A DNA stretch of 64,000 nucleotides, from NCBI GenBank assembly GCA_030522415.1, contig CM060109.1, positions 23,546,661 to 23,610,660 of the forward strand, in the 5' to 3' direction. A program made the position numbers and the translations under genes. Positions 1 through 10,649 of this stretch are shown piece after piece. Numbering within the stretch: position 1 is the first letter of the stretch; each line of letters opens with the position of its first letter. The notes under the pieces are model-generated. The model was given only the letters and a program-made list of their open reading frames with translations. It was not told where the DNA came from and did no database searches. Source of the stretch: Channallabes apus. Taxonomy: Eukaryota > Chordata > Actinopteri > Siluriformes > Clariidae.

Positions 1-198
1 CTTTTGTTGCCTAACTTATGTTTTGTGTTGTTGGTTTTGTCTTCTTATAAATAAGATAAAGACAAAGTGCTCAGAAAGAGCCTATTTACTTTTGTTTATA
101 TTAAAAAGTACAATAAAAGTCTTTATTGGAACCACCAGCTCGCCTCCTGCATTCATGCCACAAAAACATTCACGCCGACACAGAAGAGCAAAACGTGA
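1..198. other. Unassigned left flank
   Basis: AT-rich sequence containing an AATAAA-like signal near 110 and a short open frame of no recognisable family. It may be the end of another retroelement, but no termini or target duplication are visible, so nothing is assigned. Confidence 0.3.
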
Positions 199-1259
199 CA
201 GGTACATCTCAATAAATTAGAATGTAATCGCAAAGTTGATTCATTTCCATAATTCAAATCAAAAAGTGAAACTCGTGTATATATATTACATAGATTCACT
301 ACACAGACATATTTAAAGTGTTAATTGTATCAATTAATTTTGATTATGGCTTATAGCTAATGAAAACCCAATATTCAGTATCTCCGAAAATTAGAATATT
401 GTGAAAAAGTTCAATATTGGATACTCATGGTGTCTAATCAGTTAATTACAAAGGCCTAATGACAAAAAGCATTGAACTCAGTGGGCCATAGGCCTCTTTT
501 CAGGTGAAGGTAAATTTTTCCATTTCATTTGGAAATCAAGGTCTCTGTGTCTGGAAGAAGAGAGTGGAGGCACAGAATCAAAGTTTCTTGATGACCAGTG
601 TAAAGTTGGCACAATCAGTGGTGGTTTGGGGAGCCATGTCATCTGCTGGTGTTGGTCCACTTTGTTTTATTAGGTCCAAGGTGAGCACAGCCGCTTACCA
701 GGAGGTTTTAGAGCAATCTATGCTTCCCTCTGCTGACCAGCTTTATGGAGATGCTGATTTCATTTTCCAGCAGAACTAGGCACCTGCCCTCACTGCAAAA
801 TGTACCAATACCTAGGTTAAGTACCATGGTATCTCTGTGCTTGATGGACCAGCAAACTCAACAGACCCAAACCCTGTGTAGAATCTATGGGGTACCGTGA
901 TAAGGAAAATGCGAGACACCAGGCCCGACAATGCAGAAGTGCTGTAGGCCATTATCAGAGCAACCTGGGCTTCCATAACACCTCAGCAGTGCCACAGATT
1001 GATCCTCCATGCCATGCCGCATTGCTTAAGTAATTCATGCAAAGTGAGCCCCAACCAAGTATTGAGAGCTGTACATGTTCATACTTTTCAGTAGTCCAAC
1101 ATTTCTGTGTTAAAAATATTTTTTTAAAGGAAATAAACACTTGAAATATATCAGCCTGTGTGTAATAAATCTGTATAATATATAAGTTTCAATATTTGAA
1201 TTGAATTATGGCAATAAATCACATTTTAGATAATATTCAAATTTATTGAGATGCACCTG
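199..1259 (+). mobile_element. Degenerate Tc1-like element, internally deleted
   Basis: The ends are inverted: CAGGTACATCTCAATAAATT at the left and its near complement, ending GCACCTG, at the right. A TA follows the right end; the left TA has decayed to GA. The middle carries a transposase relic at 504-779 on the + strand (ISFGNQG, VVWGAMSSAGVGPLCFI, GDADFIFQ). The N-terminal half of the transposase is missing, the first catalytic Asp codon reads Gly, and a one-base shift and a stop after FIFQQN break the frame. At about 1.06 kb it is shorter than a full Tc1 element of about 1.6 kb. It is the same family as the element at 3646-5020. Confidence 0.85.
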
Positions 1260-1639
1260 TATGTGGTTATAGGAAATAGTTCATTTACATAAGCTTTCAT
1301 GTAATGCAGTGGATTTCCAGACTTCTATATTTGCCTCATAGACGTTGCACTTTGTGTGTTGTTGAGAACAAAATAAAATATGTTTTGAGAGCGGGGAAAA
1401 AAAAGGAAATGTCTACGATAAAAAGAAAAATAATATTTTTGAAAAAAAACCATTAATTTTAATTTGATATAGATCAAGATTTATATTTTTCCCCAAAATT
1501 ACACACAAGCATTCCCCCAGGCTGTTACTACCTCGCTATTTCCTCAGCCTGCATTGCAGTGCATAACACATAACACACAAAACCGCACTCTTCTCCCAGT
1601 GCTTTACATCTCACGCCACTCACACATACCAGTTCAGAC

Positions 1640-1825
1640 CCTTTGTTATGACACTTGCAATGGAACTCTGATGCATCCAACTCCTATCCTTGATGATTCT
1701 TCTGCAACTTAATTGGAGTCCACCTGTGTCTAATTAAATTAATTGGAAAGGCACATACCTGTCTATATAAGATGTCACCATAAATTGTGTATGTCAGAGT
1801 GAAGCCAAAGCCATATTGTCGAGAG
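1640..1825 (+). mobile_element. Probable Tc1 5'-leader fragment
   Basis: The stretch around GGAGTCCACCTGTGTCTAAT and GGAAAGGCACATACCTGTC at 1710-1765 resembles the leader upstream of the transposase in salmonid-type Tc1 elements, recalled from family knowledge. No transposase or terminal repeats are left. The rest of 1260-2820 is AT-rich, with a poly(A) run near 2417, and shows nothing else assignable. Confidence 0.4.
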
Positions 1826-2829
1826 AATAATTTTTTATTAAAGGGTATATTATTATTATTAAAATGTCTGAAAATTATCCGTTGGCACTGTAGGTGTACA
1901 AAATGTCAAAAGTGTTCATAAATCCACTGACAGGTTCAGTGCCCCATTCTGGGCTCAGTTTACTCTCAGTTATATGTTATCCATGTATGCCCAGGCTTCT
2001 TTGGGTTCTCCAGTGAATGGTGCCTTGTTATGAACTGATGCCCCATTGACCATGTATTCCGATCTTGAACTTAACCTAGTTTTACTGAAGTTATCACTGA
2101 AGGTCTAATATTCTATTTGTATATACTTGTAAAAAATCCAATCAGAAAACACATTTATATTCATTAAGCAGTGTTTGATATAAAATGTAAAGAAAATTGA
2201 AAAAAAAATTTTTTTTAATTACTAGTATTGTTTTTGAATTATTTATCTATAGGATTATTTGAATAACCACCCAGGTGCACCTGTCTTTACTACTGCACTC
2301 ACTCAGAACTCCACTATTATGTAAGAGTTAATTAATAAGTTCCATGAAAATGTAAGTCTTTTTATTTAATTGTTAAGCTGTATCACTTTTGCCCTGTTAA
2401 TAGTAATTAAACTGTAAAAAAAAAAAAAAAAAAAACTGTTGTATAAAAATTTATAGAACTTGTAAATGGCAATGTATCCTGATAATACTTAATGGAGATT
2501 CATTAATGACTAAGTTTTATGTCATGTACGTCTTATCATTAAATTAAACACGCAGGTGCAGAAGTGCAGAGCAAGTTTGATAAGAGTCACTAACACTCAT
2601 TTATGCATACACAGTCAGTTGCTCAATTCATGATGTTGACTGTCCTTCCTCTCTATCTAGTGTACCTTGACCAACTTCTGAAAGTGGGGTGAACATCAGG
2701 GGTGTGCTTACAGTTCATGAGCATGGGGGGAGTATTTGCAGATGAGTCTGTGTGTTCCCACCTACTCTCTGTGTGCATGTTTGATTTGTCCAAATAGTTG
2801 CTCATCTGACAGCCCTCTCTTACTCTGGA

Positions 2830-2837
2830 TATAAAAG
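2830..2837 (+). promoter_or_regulatory. TATA box of the hemopexin/Wap65 gene
   Basis: TATAAAAG lies 77 bases before the ATG at 2914, a spacing that leaves room for a transcription start near 2860 and a short 5' UTR. A strong TATA box suits a highly expressed liver secretory gene. Motif and position only; no start-site data. Confidence 0.7.
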
Positions 2838-2913
2838 GTGGCGAATAACAGAGTCTTTGGTACCTCCTCCAGCTGAGCTGTGTCTGCAGTGGAACCAGAG
2901 GATCCTCTTAACC

Positions 2914-5900
2914 ATGAGGCTTCTCATCCAGACCTTCACCATCTGCCTGGCCCTCTCTCTTTGCTTGGCAGTTCCCACGTGAGTGCTGCCTCTCTACACT
3001 CCAGAGCATTTTTTGCTATTCAACTCATCTATGTCTATCAATCTCTTTATTTTGCCAGCCAATTTTGTTCTTACTTAATTATTCTCTATCTGCAGCAAAA
3101 ATCTTTGGCATTATGCTCATGCCCGTCATATAATACACTTAATAACTTAATGTTATCTTCTAACTTCTTATCTTCATCCCTGTTCCTCTAATCCTTTTTG
3201 TTCAGGCATCATCATGAGCATGGTAATGGTGAGTTAATGTCAGCCACGCAAAAAACCTCATGCAAAGAATTTGTAATATATAGATCGATAGATAAGAGAC
3301 TTAAATAAGAGCCATTAAAATAAGAGACTTCTATTTGATTTAGATGAAGAGGTAGCTCATGGTCCTGGCCATAACAACAATGATCATGGCCATAAAAGTA
3401 GTGGTCCTGGCCATACTAACAACAATGATCATGGCCATAAAAACAATCACTTCGACCGCTGCAAGGAATTAGTGTTTGATGCTGCGATCGAGTCAAAGGA
3501 AGGAATTTACTACTTCTTTAAGGGTGAGTAAAAATAGTTTGGGATTCCATACATTAAATAGGTTATTAAAAATTGCTTAAAATTGGGAACAGAGGGGAAA
3601 AAATTATTTTTGCAATGTCTTCTTGTTTATATATATATATACACACAGGTCCTTCTCAAAAAATTAGCATATTGTGATAAAGTTCATTATTTTCTGTAAT
3701 GTACTGATAAACATTAGACTTTCATATATTTTAGATTCATTACACACAACTGAAGTAGTTCAAGCCTATTATTGTTTTAATATTGATGATTGTGGCATAC
3801 AGCTCATGAAAACCCAAAATCCCTATCTCAAAAAATTAGCATATTTCATCCGACCAATAAAAGAAAAGTGTTTTTAATACAAAAAAAGTCAACCTTCAAA
3901 TAATTATGTTCAGTTATGCACTCAATACTTGGTCGGGAATCCTTTTGCAGATTCTTGTGTCTCTCAACTTTCTCTTCACAATATCCCACAGATTCTCTAT
4001 GGGGTTCAGGTCAGGAGAGTTGGCAGGCCAATTGAGCACAGTAATACCATGGTCAGTAAACCATTTACCAGTGGTTTTGGCACTGTGAGCAGGTGCCAGG
4101 TCGTGCTGAAAAATGAAATCTTCATCTCCATAAAGCTTTTCAGCAGATGGAAGCATGAAGTGCTCCAAAATCTCCTGATAGCTAGCTGCATTGACCCTGC
4201 CCTTGATAAAACACAGTGGACCAACACCAGCAGCTGACATGGCACCCCATACCATCACTGACTGTGGGTACTTGACACTGGACTTCAGGCATTTTGGCAT
4301 TTCCCTCTCCCCAGTCTTCCTCCAGACTCTGGCACCTTGATTTCCGAATGACATGCAAAATTTGCAACCTGTAGCCCATTTCCTGCACACGCCTGTACAC
4401 GGTGGCTCTGGATGTTTCTACTCCAGACTCAGTCCACTGCTTCCGCAGGTCCCCCAAGGTCTGGAATCGGTCCTTCTCCACAATCTTCCTCAGGGCCCGG
4501 TCACCTCTTCTTGCTGTGTAGCGTTTTCTGCCACACTTTTTCCTTCCCACAGACTTCCAACTGAGGTGCCTTGATACAGCACTCTGGGAACAGCCTATTC
4601 GTTCAGAAATGTCTTTCTGTGTCTTACCCTCTTGCTTGAGGGTGTCAATGATGGCCTTTTGGACAGCAGTCAGGTCGGCAGTCTTACCCATGATTGCGGT
4701 TTTGAGTAATGAACCAGGCTGGGAGTTTTTAAAAGCCTCAGGAATCTTTTGCAGGTGTTTAGAGTTAATTAGTTGATTCAGATGATTAGGTTAATAGCTC
4801 GTTTAGAGAACCTTTTCATGATATGCTAATTTTTTGAGATAGGGATTTTGGGTTTTCATGAGCTGTATGCCACAATCATCAATATTAAAACAATAAAAGG
4901 CTTGAACTACTTCAGTTGTGTGTAATGAATCTAAAATATATGAAAGTCTAATGTTTATCAGTACATTACAGAAAATAATGAACTTTATCACAATATGCTA
5001 ATTTTTTTTAGAAGTACCTGTATGTGTATACAGTGGTGTGAAAAACTATTTGCCCCCTTCCTGATTTCTTATTCTTTTGCATGTTTGTCACACTTAAATG
5101 TTTCTGCTCATCAAAAACCGTTAACTATTAGTCAAAGATAACATAATTGAACACAAAATGCAGTTTTTAAATGAACGTTTACGTTATTAAGGGAGAAATA
5201 AACTCCAAATCTACATGACCCTGTGTGAAAAAGTGATTGCCCCCCTTGTTAAAAAATAACTTAACTGTGGTTTATCACATCTGAGTTCAATTTCTGTAGT
5301 CACCCCCAGGCCTGATTACTGCCACACCTGTTTCAATCAAGAAATCACTTAAATAGGAGCTACCTGACACAGAGAAGTAGACCAAAAGCACCTCAAAAGC
5401 TAGACATCATGCCAAGATCCAAAGAAATTCAGGAACAAATGAGAACAAAAGTAATTGAGATCTATCAGTCTGGTAAAGGTTATAAAGCCATTTCTAAAGC
5501 TTTGGGACTCCAGCGAACCACAGTGAGAGCCATTATCCACAAATGGCAAAAACATGGAACAGTGGTGAACCTTCCCAGGAGTGGCCAGCCGACCAAAATT
5601 ACCCCAAGAGCGCAGAGACAACTCATCCGAGAGGCCACAAAAGACCCCAGGACAACATCTAAAGAACTGCAGGCCTCACTTGCCTCAATTAAGGTCAGTG
5701 TTCACGACTCCACCATAAGAAAGAGACTGGGCAAAAACGGCCTGCATGGCAGATTTCCGAGGCGCAAACCACTTTTAAGCAAAAAGAACATTAAGGCTCG
5801 TCTCAATTTTGCTAAAAAACATCTCAATGATTGCCAAGACTTTTGGGAAAATACCTTGTGGACCGATGAGACAAAAGTTGAACTTTTTGGAAGGTGCATG

Positions 5901-6645
5901 TCCCGTTACATCTGGCGTAAAAGTAACACAGCATTTCAGAAAAAGAACATCATACCAACAGTAAAATATGGTGGTGGTAGTGTGATGGTCTGGGGTTGTT
6001 TTGCTGCTTCAGGACCTGGAAGGCTTGCTGTGATAGATGGAACCATGAATTTTACTGTCTACCAAAAAATCCTAAAGGAGAATGTCCGGCCATCTGTTCG
6101 TCAACTCAAGCTGAAGCGATCTTGGTTGCTGCAGCAGGACAATGACCCAAAACACACCAGCAAATCCACCTCTGAATGGCTGAAGAAAAACAAAATGAAG
6201 ACTTTGGAGTGGCCTAGTCAAAGTCCTGACCTGAATCCTATTGAGATGTTGTGGCATGACCTTAAAAAGGCGGTTCATGCTAGAAAACCCTCAAATAAAG
6301 CTGAATTACAACAATTCTGCAAAGATGAGTGGGCCAAAATTCCTCCAGAGCGCTGTAAAAGACTCGTTGCAAGTTATCGCAAACGCTTGTTTGCAGTTAT
6401 TGCTGCTAAGGGTGGCCCAACCAGTTATTAGGTTCAGGGGGCAATTACTTTTTCACACAGGGCCATGTAGGTTTGGATTTTTTTTCTTCCTAAATAATAA
6501 AACCCCTCATTTAAAAACTGCATTTTGTGTTTACTTGTGTTATCTTTGACTAATAGTTAAATGTGTTTGATGATCAGAAACATTTTGTGTGACAAACATG
6601 CAAAAGAATAAGAAATCAGGAGGGGGCAAATAGTTTTTCACACCA

Positions 6646-6710
<65 letters not shown>

Positions 6711-9625
6711 CTGGCTGACCTCTGATCACTAGTGCTTGCTTTCAGATGATCATGTGTTTAAGGGGTTCCATGGTGAGGGTGAGCTTACAAATAAGACCTT
6801 TCCTGAACTGGATGACCATCTGGTGGGACACGTGGACGCAGCATTCCGCATGCCATCTGAAGACAGTCCTGACCACCATGAGCACCTGTATTTCTTTCTG
6901 GTACATTATAGTGACTTGCAGTTTATAGCTGTTTCTTATATGTTGTTTAATTAAGGTTATTATTAAAACTATTTAATTGAAACAAACACTTTTTGTGTCT
7001 CCCAATGTAGGATAACAAGGTTTTTAGCTATGAAAATCACAAGCTGAACGATGGATATCCCAAAGACATCGCTGAGGTATTTCCTGGTATTCCAGACCAT
7101 TTGGATGCTGCAGTTGAGTGCCACAAGCCTGACTGCCCCAAAAACACTGTGATCTTTTTCAAGGGTATGACATTTAACTGCTTTGTATTTTACTTATGTA
7201 TTTAAGTTTGTCAAGTATTTATAATTTTATATACATTAACTATTACATATATTCCTTTATACTCCAGGTCATGAAATCTACCACTTTGACATTGACAGCA
7301 AGGAGGTACATCATAAAGAATTCAAAAGCATGCCCAACTGCTCTGCTGCCTTCCACTATACTGGACACTATTACTGCCTCCATGGCCACCATTTCTCTAA
7401 ATTCAACCCCAATACTGGGGCGGTTCATGGAAGATATCCAAAGGAAGCTCGTGACTACTTCATGAGTTGTCCTCATTATGGTATGTGAAAAGCATGCAGA
7501 TGGATGAATCTGTGTCTAGCAGAAAACATCATTGAATTTGAGGGTGTTTTCAACGTATGATATCCTTGTGTATTAGGTGAAAAGACTGAGAAAGAACACA
7601 TTGAGAGAGAACAGTGCAGCCATGTGCACCTGGATGCCATCACTGAAGACGATGATCATGATCTGTTTGCTTTCCGAGGTTGGTGGGTGCAGTACACAGT
7701 AATACTTACAGTAGCTAAAATACTGTAGGTACTGTAAAATCTCAAACTATTGTGTTTCAGGCAAATAGGCCAAACCACATGCTGGTGGAAGTGTTCTCAA
7801 ATTGTTTACTTATTCTCTTTTACCAGGACACTACTATCTTAGTAGAATTGATGGAAAAACTCATGCTGGTACTATTGAGAGTGGCTTTAAAGATCTGCAT
7901 GCTAACATTGATGCTGCCTTTGCCCATGATGAGCACATACACATTATTAAGGTAAGTGCTAAAAGAAAATTAGCATTCTGTCTTGCATAAATACTTGTAA
8001 CTGGTATAAAAAATAATGATTACCTTTTGGTACATGTTGGCTCCTTTCAGGATGACAAAGTATATGTCTATAATATATCACACACACAAGGAGAGGCTCA
8101 CAAACTCAGAGAAGGTTACCCCAAAACTGTGAAGGATGAACTGGGACTTGAGGGTCATATAGACGCTACCTTTATTTGTCCCAAAGATCACATTGTTCAT
8201 GTCATCCAAGGTAGAAAGCAACAATACAATGATAACATGAAATTATTTAATATTTTTTCATGTGTCTGATTATTTTATTTGATTGCTTTCTTTGTGGGCC
8301 TTTATATGATTTACAGGAAATAAAATATATGATGTGGACTTGAATGCACATCCACCAACCCATACAGAGGCAAAACCTATCCCATATAAGCATGTTGATA
8401 CTGCTCTGTGTGGAGACAATGGTGTGATAGTAGTAATTGATGATGATTACTATTACTATGCATCACCCATGATATTCCTTGCTTCCAAGATAAAGCCTCA
8501 CAAGCAAGATGTGGCAACGGGTCTCCTTGGCTGTCCTTTCTATGGTATGTGAAAAGTATGAGGATGAATGAATCTAGCAGAAAACATCATTTGATTTCAG
8601 TGTGTTTTTCAATGACAATATCCTTATGTATTAGATGGTAAGACTGAGGCAGAACACATTAAGAGAGAGCAATGCAGCCATATGCACCTAGATGCCGTCA
8701 CTGAAGACGATGATCATGATCTGTTTGCTTTCCGAGGTTAGTGGGTGCAGTACACAGTAATGCTTATAACAGCAGTAATGTAAAATCTTAAACTATTGTG
8801 TTTCAGTCAACAGGCAACTTGGCCAAACTACATTTTGCTTGAAGCTTTCTTGATTTTTGTTTTCTTATTCTCATTTACCAGGCCACTATTATCTCAGTAA
8901 AATCGAAGATAAATACCATGCTGGCTCTATTGAAAGTGGCTTTAAAGATCTGCATGATGATATTGATGCTGCCTTTGCCCATGACGAGCATATACACATT
9001 ATTAAGGTAAGTGCTAATAAAATCAGACATTTTGAACATTTTGTCTAAGCAAAATACTTGTAACTGGTATAAAAAATAATAATAATATCCTTTGGTACAT
9101 ATTGGTTCCTTGCAGAATGACAAAGTATATGTCTATAATATATCACACACACAAGGAGAGGCTCACAAACTCAGAGAAGGTTACCCCAAAACTGTGAAGG
9201 ATGAACTGGGACTTGATGGTCATATAGATGCTACCTTTATTTGCCCTAAAGATCACATTGTTCATGTCATTCAAGGTAGGAAAGCAAGAATACTATTATG
9301 TGTTACTATTAACACTATTATGAAATGATTTAATAGTTTCTCAAGTGTCTGAACATTTTAACATAACTTTGCTGTCTTTGTATGATTTACAGGAAATAAA
9401 ATATATGATGTGGACTTGAATGCACATCCACCAACCCATACAGAGGCAAAAACTATCCCATTTAAGCATGTACATACTGCTATGTGTGGAGACCATGGTG
9501 TGAAAGTAGTGGTTGATGATGATTACTATGAATACGCATCACCCATGGCATTTATTGCTGCCAAGATCAAGCCTGAGAAGAAATGTGTGCCCAAAGACCT
9601 GCTTGGCTGTACCCCTAAAGCGTAA
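2914..9625 (+). CDS. wap65: Hemopexin-like Wap65 with a duplicated third propeller lobe
   Basis: Secreted plasma heme-binding protein family (hemopexin, warm-temperature-acclimation protein 65). Coding exons: 2914-2978, 3206-3228, 3344-3523, 6746-6900, 7011-7164, 7268-7480, 7577-7678, 7827-7951, 8051-8210, 8317-8544, 8635-8736, 8882-9006, 9116-9275, 9393-9625. Every intron is GT-AG and the exons sum to 2025 nt (674 aa plus stop) with no internal stop. Residues 1-19 are a signal peptide (MRLLIQTFTICLALSLCLA). Residues 22-60 are His/Asn-rich and repetitive. The N lobe runs to about residue 263. Lobe C1 (264-468, exons 7-10) and lobe C2 (469-674, exons 11-14) are near-identical tandem copies, whereas family members have two lobes in about 440 aa. 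Skipping exon 6 to 11 keeps frame and gives 469 aa. Intron 3 is inflated by two Tc1 elements. Family assignment is firm; that the three-lobed product is made is inference. Confidence 0.9.
3356..3460 (+). repeat. Histidine-rich coding tandem repeat in Wap65 exon 3
   Basis: Two successive coding units translate as GPGHNNNDHGHKSS and GPGHTNNNDHGHKNN, following HHHEHGNG from exon 2. At DNA level the units are about 42 and 45 nt and nearly identical, so this is recent in-frame expansion. The segment lies between the signal peptide and the first propeller blade and is probably disordered. His density suggests metal or heme contact, which is inference. Confidence 0.8.
3646..5020 (-). mobile_element. 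Tc1-like element with long IR/DR termini, transposase deleted
   Basis: About 200-bp terminal inverted repeats each hold two copies of an AAAAAATTAGCATATT-like direct repeat (IR/DR layout). The outer ends are CAGGTCCTTCTC and its complement, with TA at the right. The minus-strand transposase begins at 4691 (MGKTADLTAVQKAIIDTLKQ; helix-turn-helix ERIGCSQSAVSRHL) and continues in another frame at 4390-3914. The segment between MGY and FCMSFGNQG is gone, taking the first catalytic Asp with it; the second Asp (FQHDLAP) and the Glu (NPIENLW) remain. The element is therefore dead. It ends 10 bp from the next Tc1 element. Confidence 0.9.
5031..6648 (+). mobile_element. Full-length Tc1-like transposon, copy 1
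   Basis: A 1618-bp element bounded by TA on both sides, with ends CAGTGGTGTGAAAAACTATT and its complement. Inverted repeats of about 215 bp carry outer and inner direct repeats (GTGTGAAAAA...TTGCCCC), the IR/DR plan of the Sleeping Beauty group. The transposase frame is complete. The right flank is a TA microsatellite (6649-6706), so it landed in or next to a TA tract. Three more copies of this family lie at 35047-36662 (-), 40058-41677 (+) and 53103-54722 (-). Confidence 0.95.
5409..6431 (+). CDS. Tc1 transposase, 340 aa, uninterrupted
   Basis: DD34E cut-and-paste transposase. The N-terminal paired-like region has a helix-turn-helix ([20 protein letters not shown], residues 25-44), then a basic linker ([15 protein letters not shown]). 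The catalytic triad is D153 (WTDETK), D244 (QQDND) and E279 (NPIEMLW), with a glycine-rich stretch [10 protein letters not shown]. The 340-aa length matches Sleeping Beauty-type enzymes. Compared with the other three copies it carries private changes at residues 164 (Met for Val), 215 (Phe for Ser), 240 (Leu for Val) and near 328 (Phe for Ile), so it has probably drifted. Whether it is active cannot be told from sequence. Confidence 0.92.
   Translation: MPRSKEIQEQMRTKVIEIYQSGKGYKAISKALGLQRTTVRAIIHKWQKHGTVVNLPRSGQPTKITPRAQRQLIREATKDPRTTSKELQASLASIKVSVHDSTIRKRLGKNGLHGRFPRRKPLLSKKNIKARLNFAKKHLNDCQDFWENTLWTDETKVELFGRCMSRYIWRKSNTAFQKKNIIPTVKYGGGSVMVWGCFAASGPGRLAVIDGTMNFTVYQKILKENVRPSVRQLKLKRSWLLQQDNDPKHTSKSTSEWLKKNKMKTLEWPSQSPDLNPIEMLWHDLKKAVHARKPSNKAELQQFCKDEWAKIPPERCKRLVASYRKRLFAVIAAKGGPTSY
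6649..6706. repeat. (TA)n microsatellite
   Basis: About 28 uninterrupted TA units directly abut the right end of the Tc1 copy, 40 bp before Wap65 exon 4. It is probably the pre-existing target region, possibly extended later by slippage. Confidence 0.95.
8545..8634 (+). other. Wap65 intron 10, copy of intron 6 after the duplication joint
   Basis: This intron starts GTATGTGAAAAGTATG and contains TCTAGCAGAAAACATCAT, closely matching intron 6 (7481-7576) and not the region after the last exon. It shows that the duplicated unit begins in the 3' end of exon 6 and was joined into the copy of the last exon. Confidence 0.85.
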
Positions 9626-9930
9626 GGGACATAAAGAAGATAGCGCCACATCTAAAGGAGGAGCACACAATTTACATCTTCTGAATCATGCAAGGCTGTA
9701 GAGATATTCCTCTGACATTTGTCACTATGGCGTCAAATGTATTTTCCTAAATCTGGTGCTCCGATTAACTACGCCTGACTTTTACTCCACAAACTGCAAA
9801 TTTCTGTGCAGTGCATCATTCCAAATAGCTATTATGTCCAACAAGGCTATTCGGTCTCTGTCAGTGCTGTCTGTAAACATAGAGAACCACCTGTGCATTT
9901 TGTGGCTGATGAATAAACTAAAGAAAACAT
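9626..9930 (+). terminator. Wap65 3' UTR and polyadenylation signal
   Basis: An AATAAA at 9912-9917, about 290 bases after the stop at 9625, is the first good signal. A second AATAAA-like stretch near 10067 is a less likely alternative. Confidence 0.7.
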
Positions 9931-10640
9931 CATTAATTTTACTGTTTTTATCGTTATTATTCATTTATTTTTATTGATGATTTATTCCACATAGCATGAC
10001 AAAGCTTTTGACTTTTTGATAAAAGCTTTTGATAAAATTTGTACATACAAAGAGATTTTTATTTGCAAATAAAAATTCAATACTTTGAACATAAAAAAGT
10101 AATCAAATAAGCATATAATAACAGTAACATGCTGTTAGATAATTAAAATGTAAGTCATGGAGAGGCCCAGAGACAGACAGACAATAGGTAATATGTTTGC
10201 ATTTTCCTTTTAAACAAAAGAGTTCCAGCTGTTTGGATGTATACCATATAAGGAATCAGGAAGCGCAATGAGGGGGCTCTCATCATATTATAAAACCTTA
10301 CACATGCATTATATGGACTTATTTTATGGAGGATGCATGACCATCACACCTGCTTCTATGAAGGCTTTCCAATAGATTTTTGAGTCTGGCTGTGGAGATC
10401 AGCTTTCATTCAGCCACAAATACATTATTCAGTTCATGCAATGATGTTAGTTCTAATGAAGAGAAATAGTAATATTACACTATATTCTAAAAACAATATC
10501 CTTCATGTTGTGGAAAGCATTTTTAGATGTTCAGGTAGCCAAATAATTTTAGCCTGTGCAAGTTGTAAGCAAGATTAAATTGATTACCCAGACCCAAGAG
10601 GTGGAGAACCCTACTTCTCTTATACTGTACCATCGTATTT
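9931..10640. other. AT-rich intergenic stretch
   Basis: No gene, RNA or clear repeat is recognised here. The only ordered sequence is a short GACAGACAGACA run near 10172. Confidence 0.5.
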
Positions 10641-10649
10641 ATAGTCTTT

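Noticed and set aside
8635..9625. Exons 11-14 as a separate downstream Wap65 gene
   Set aside because: There is no promoter, start codon, signal peptide or N-lobe between exon 10 and exon 11, and exon 10 lacks a stop and ends in a good donor in matching phase.
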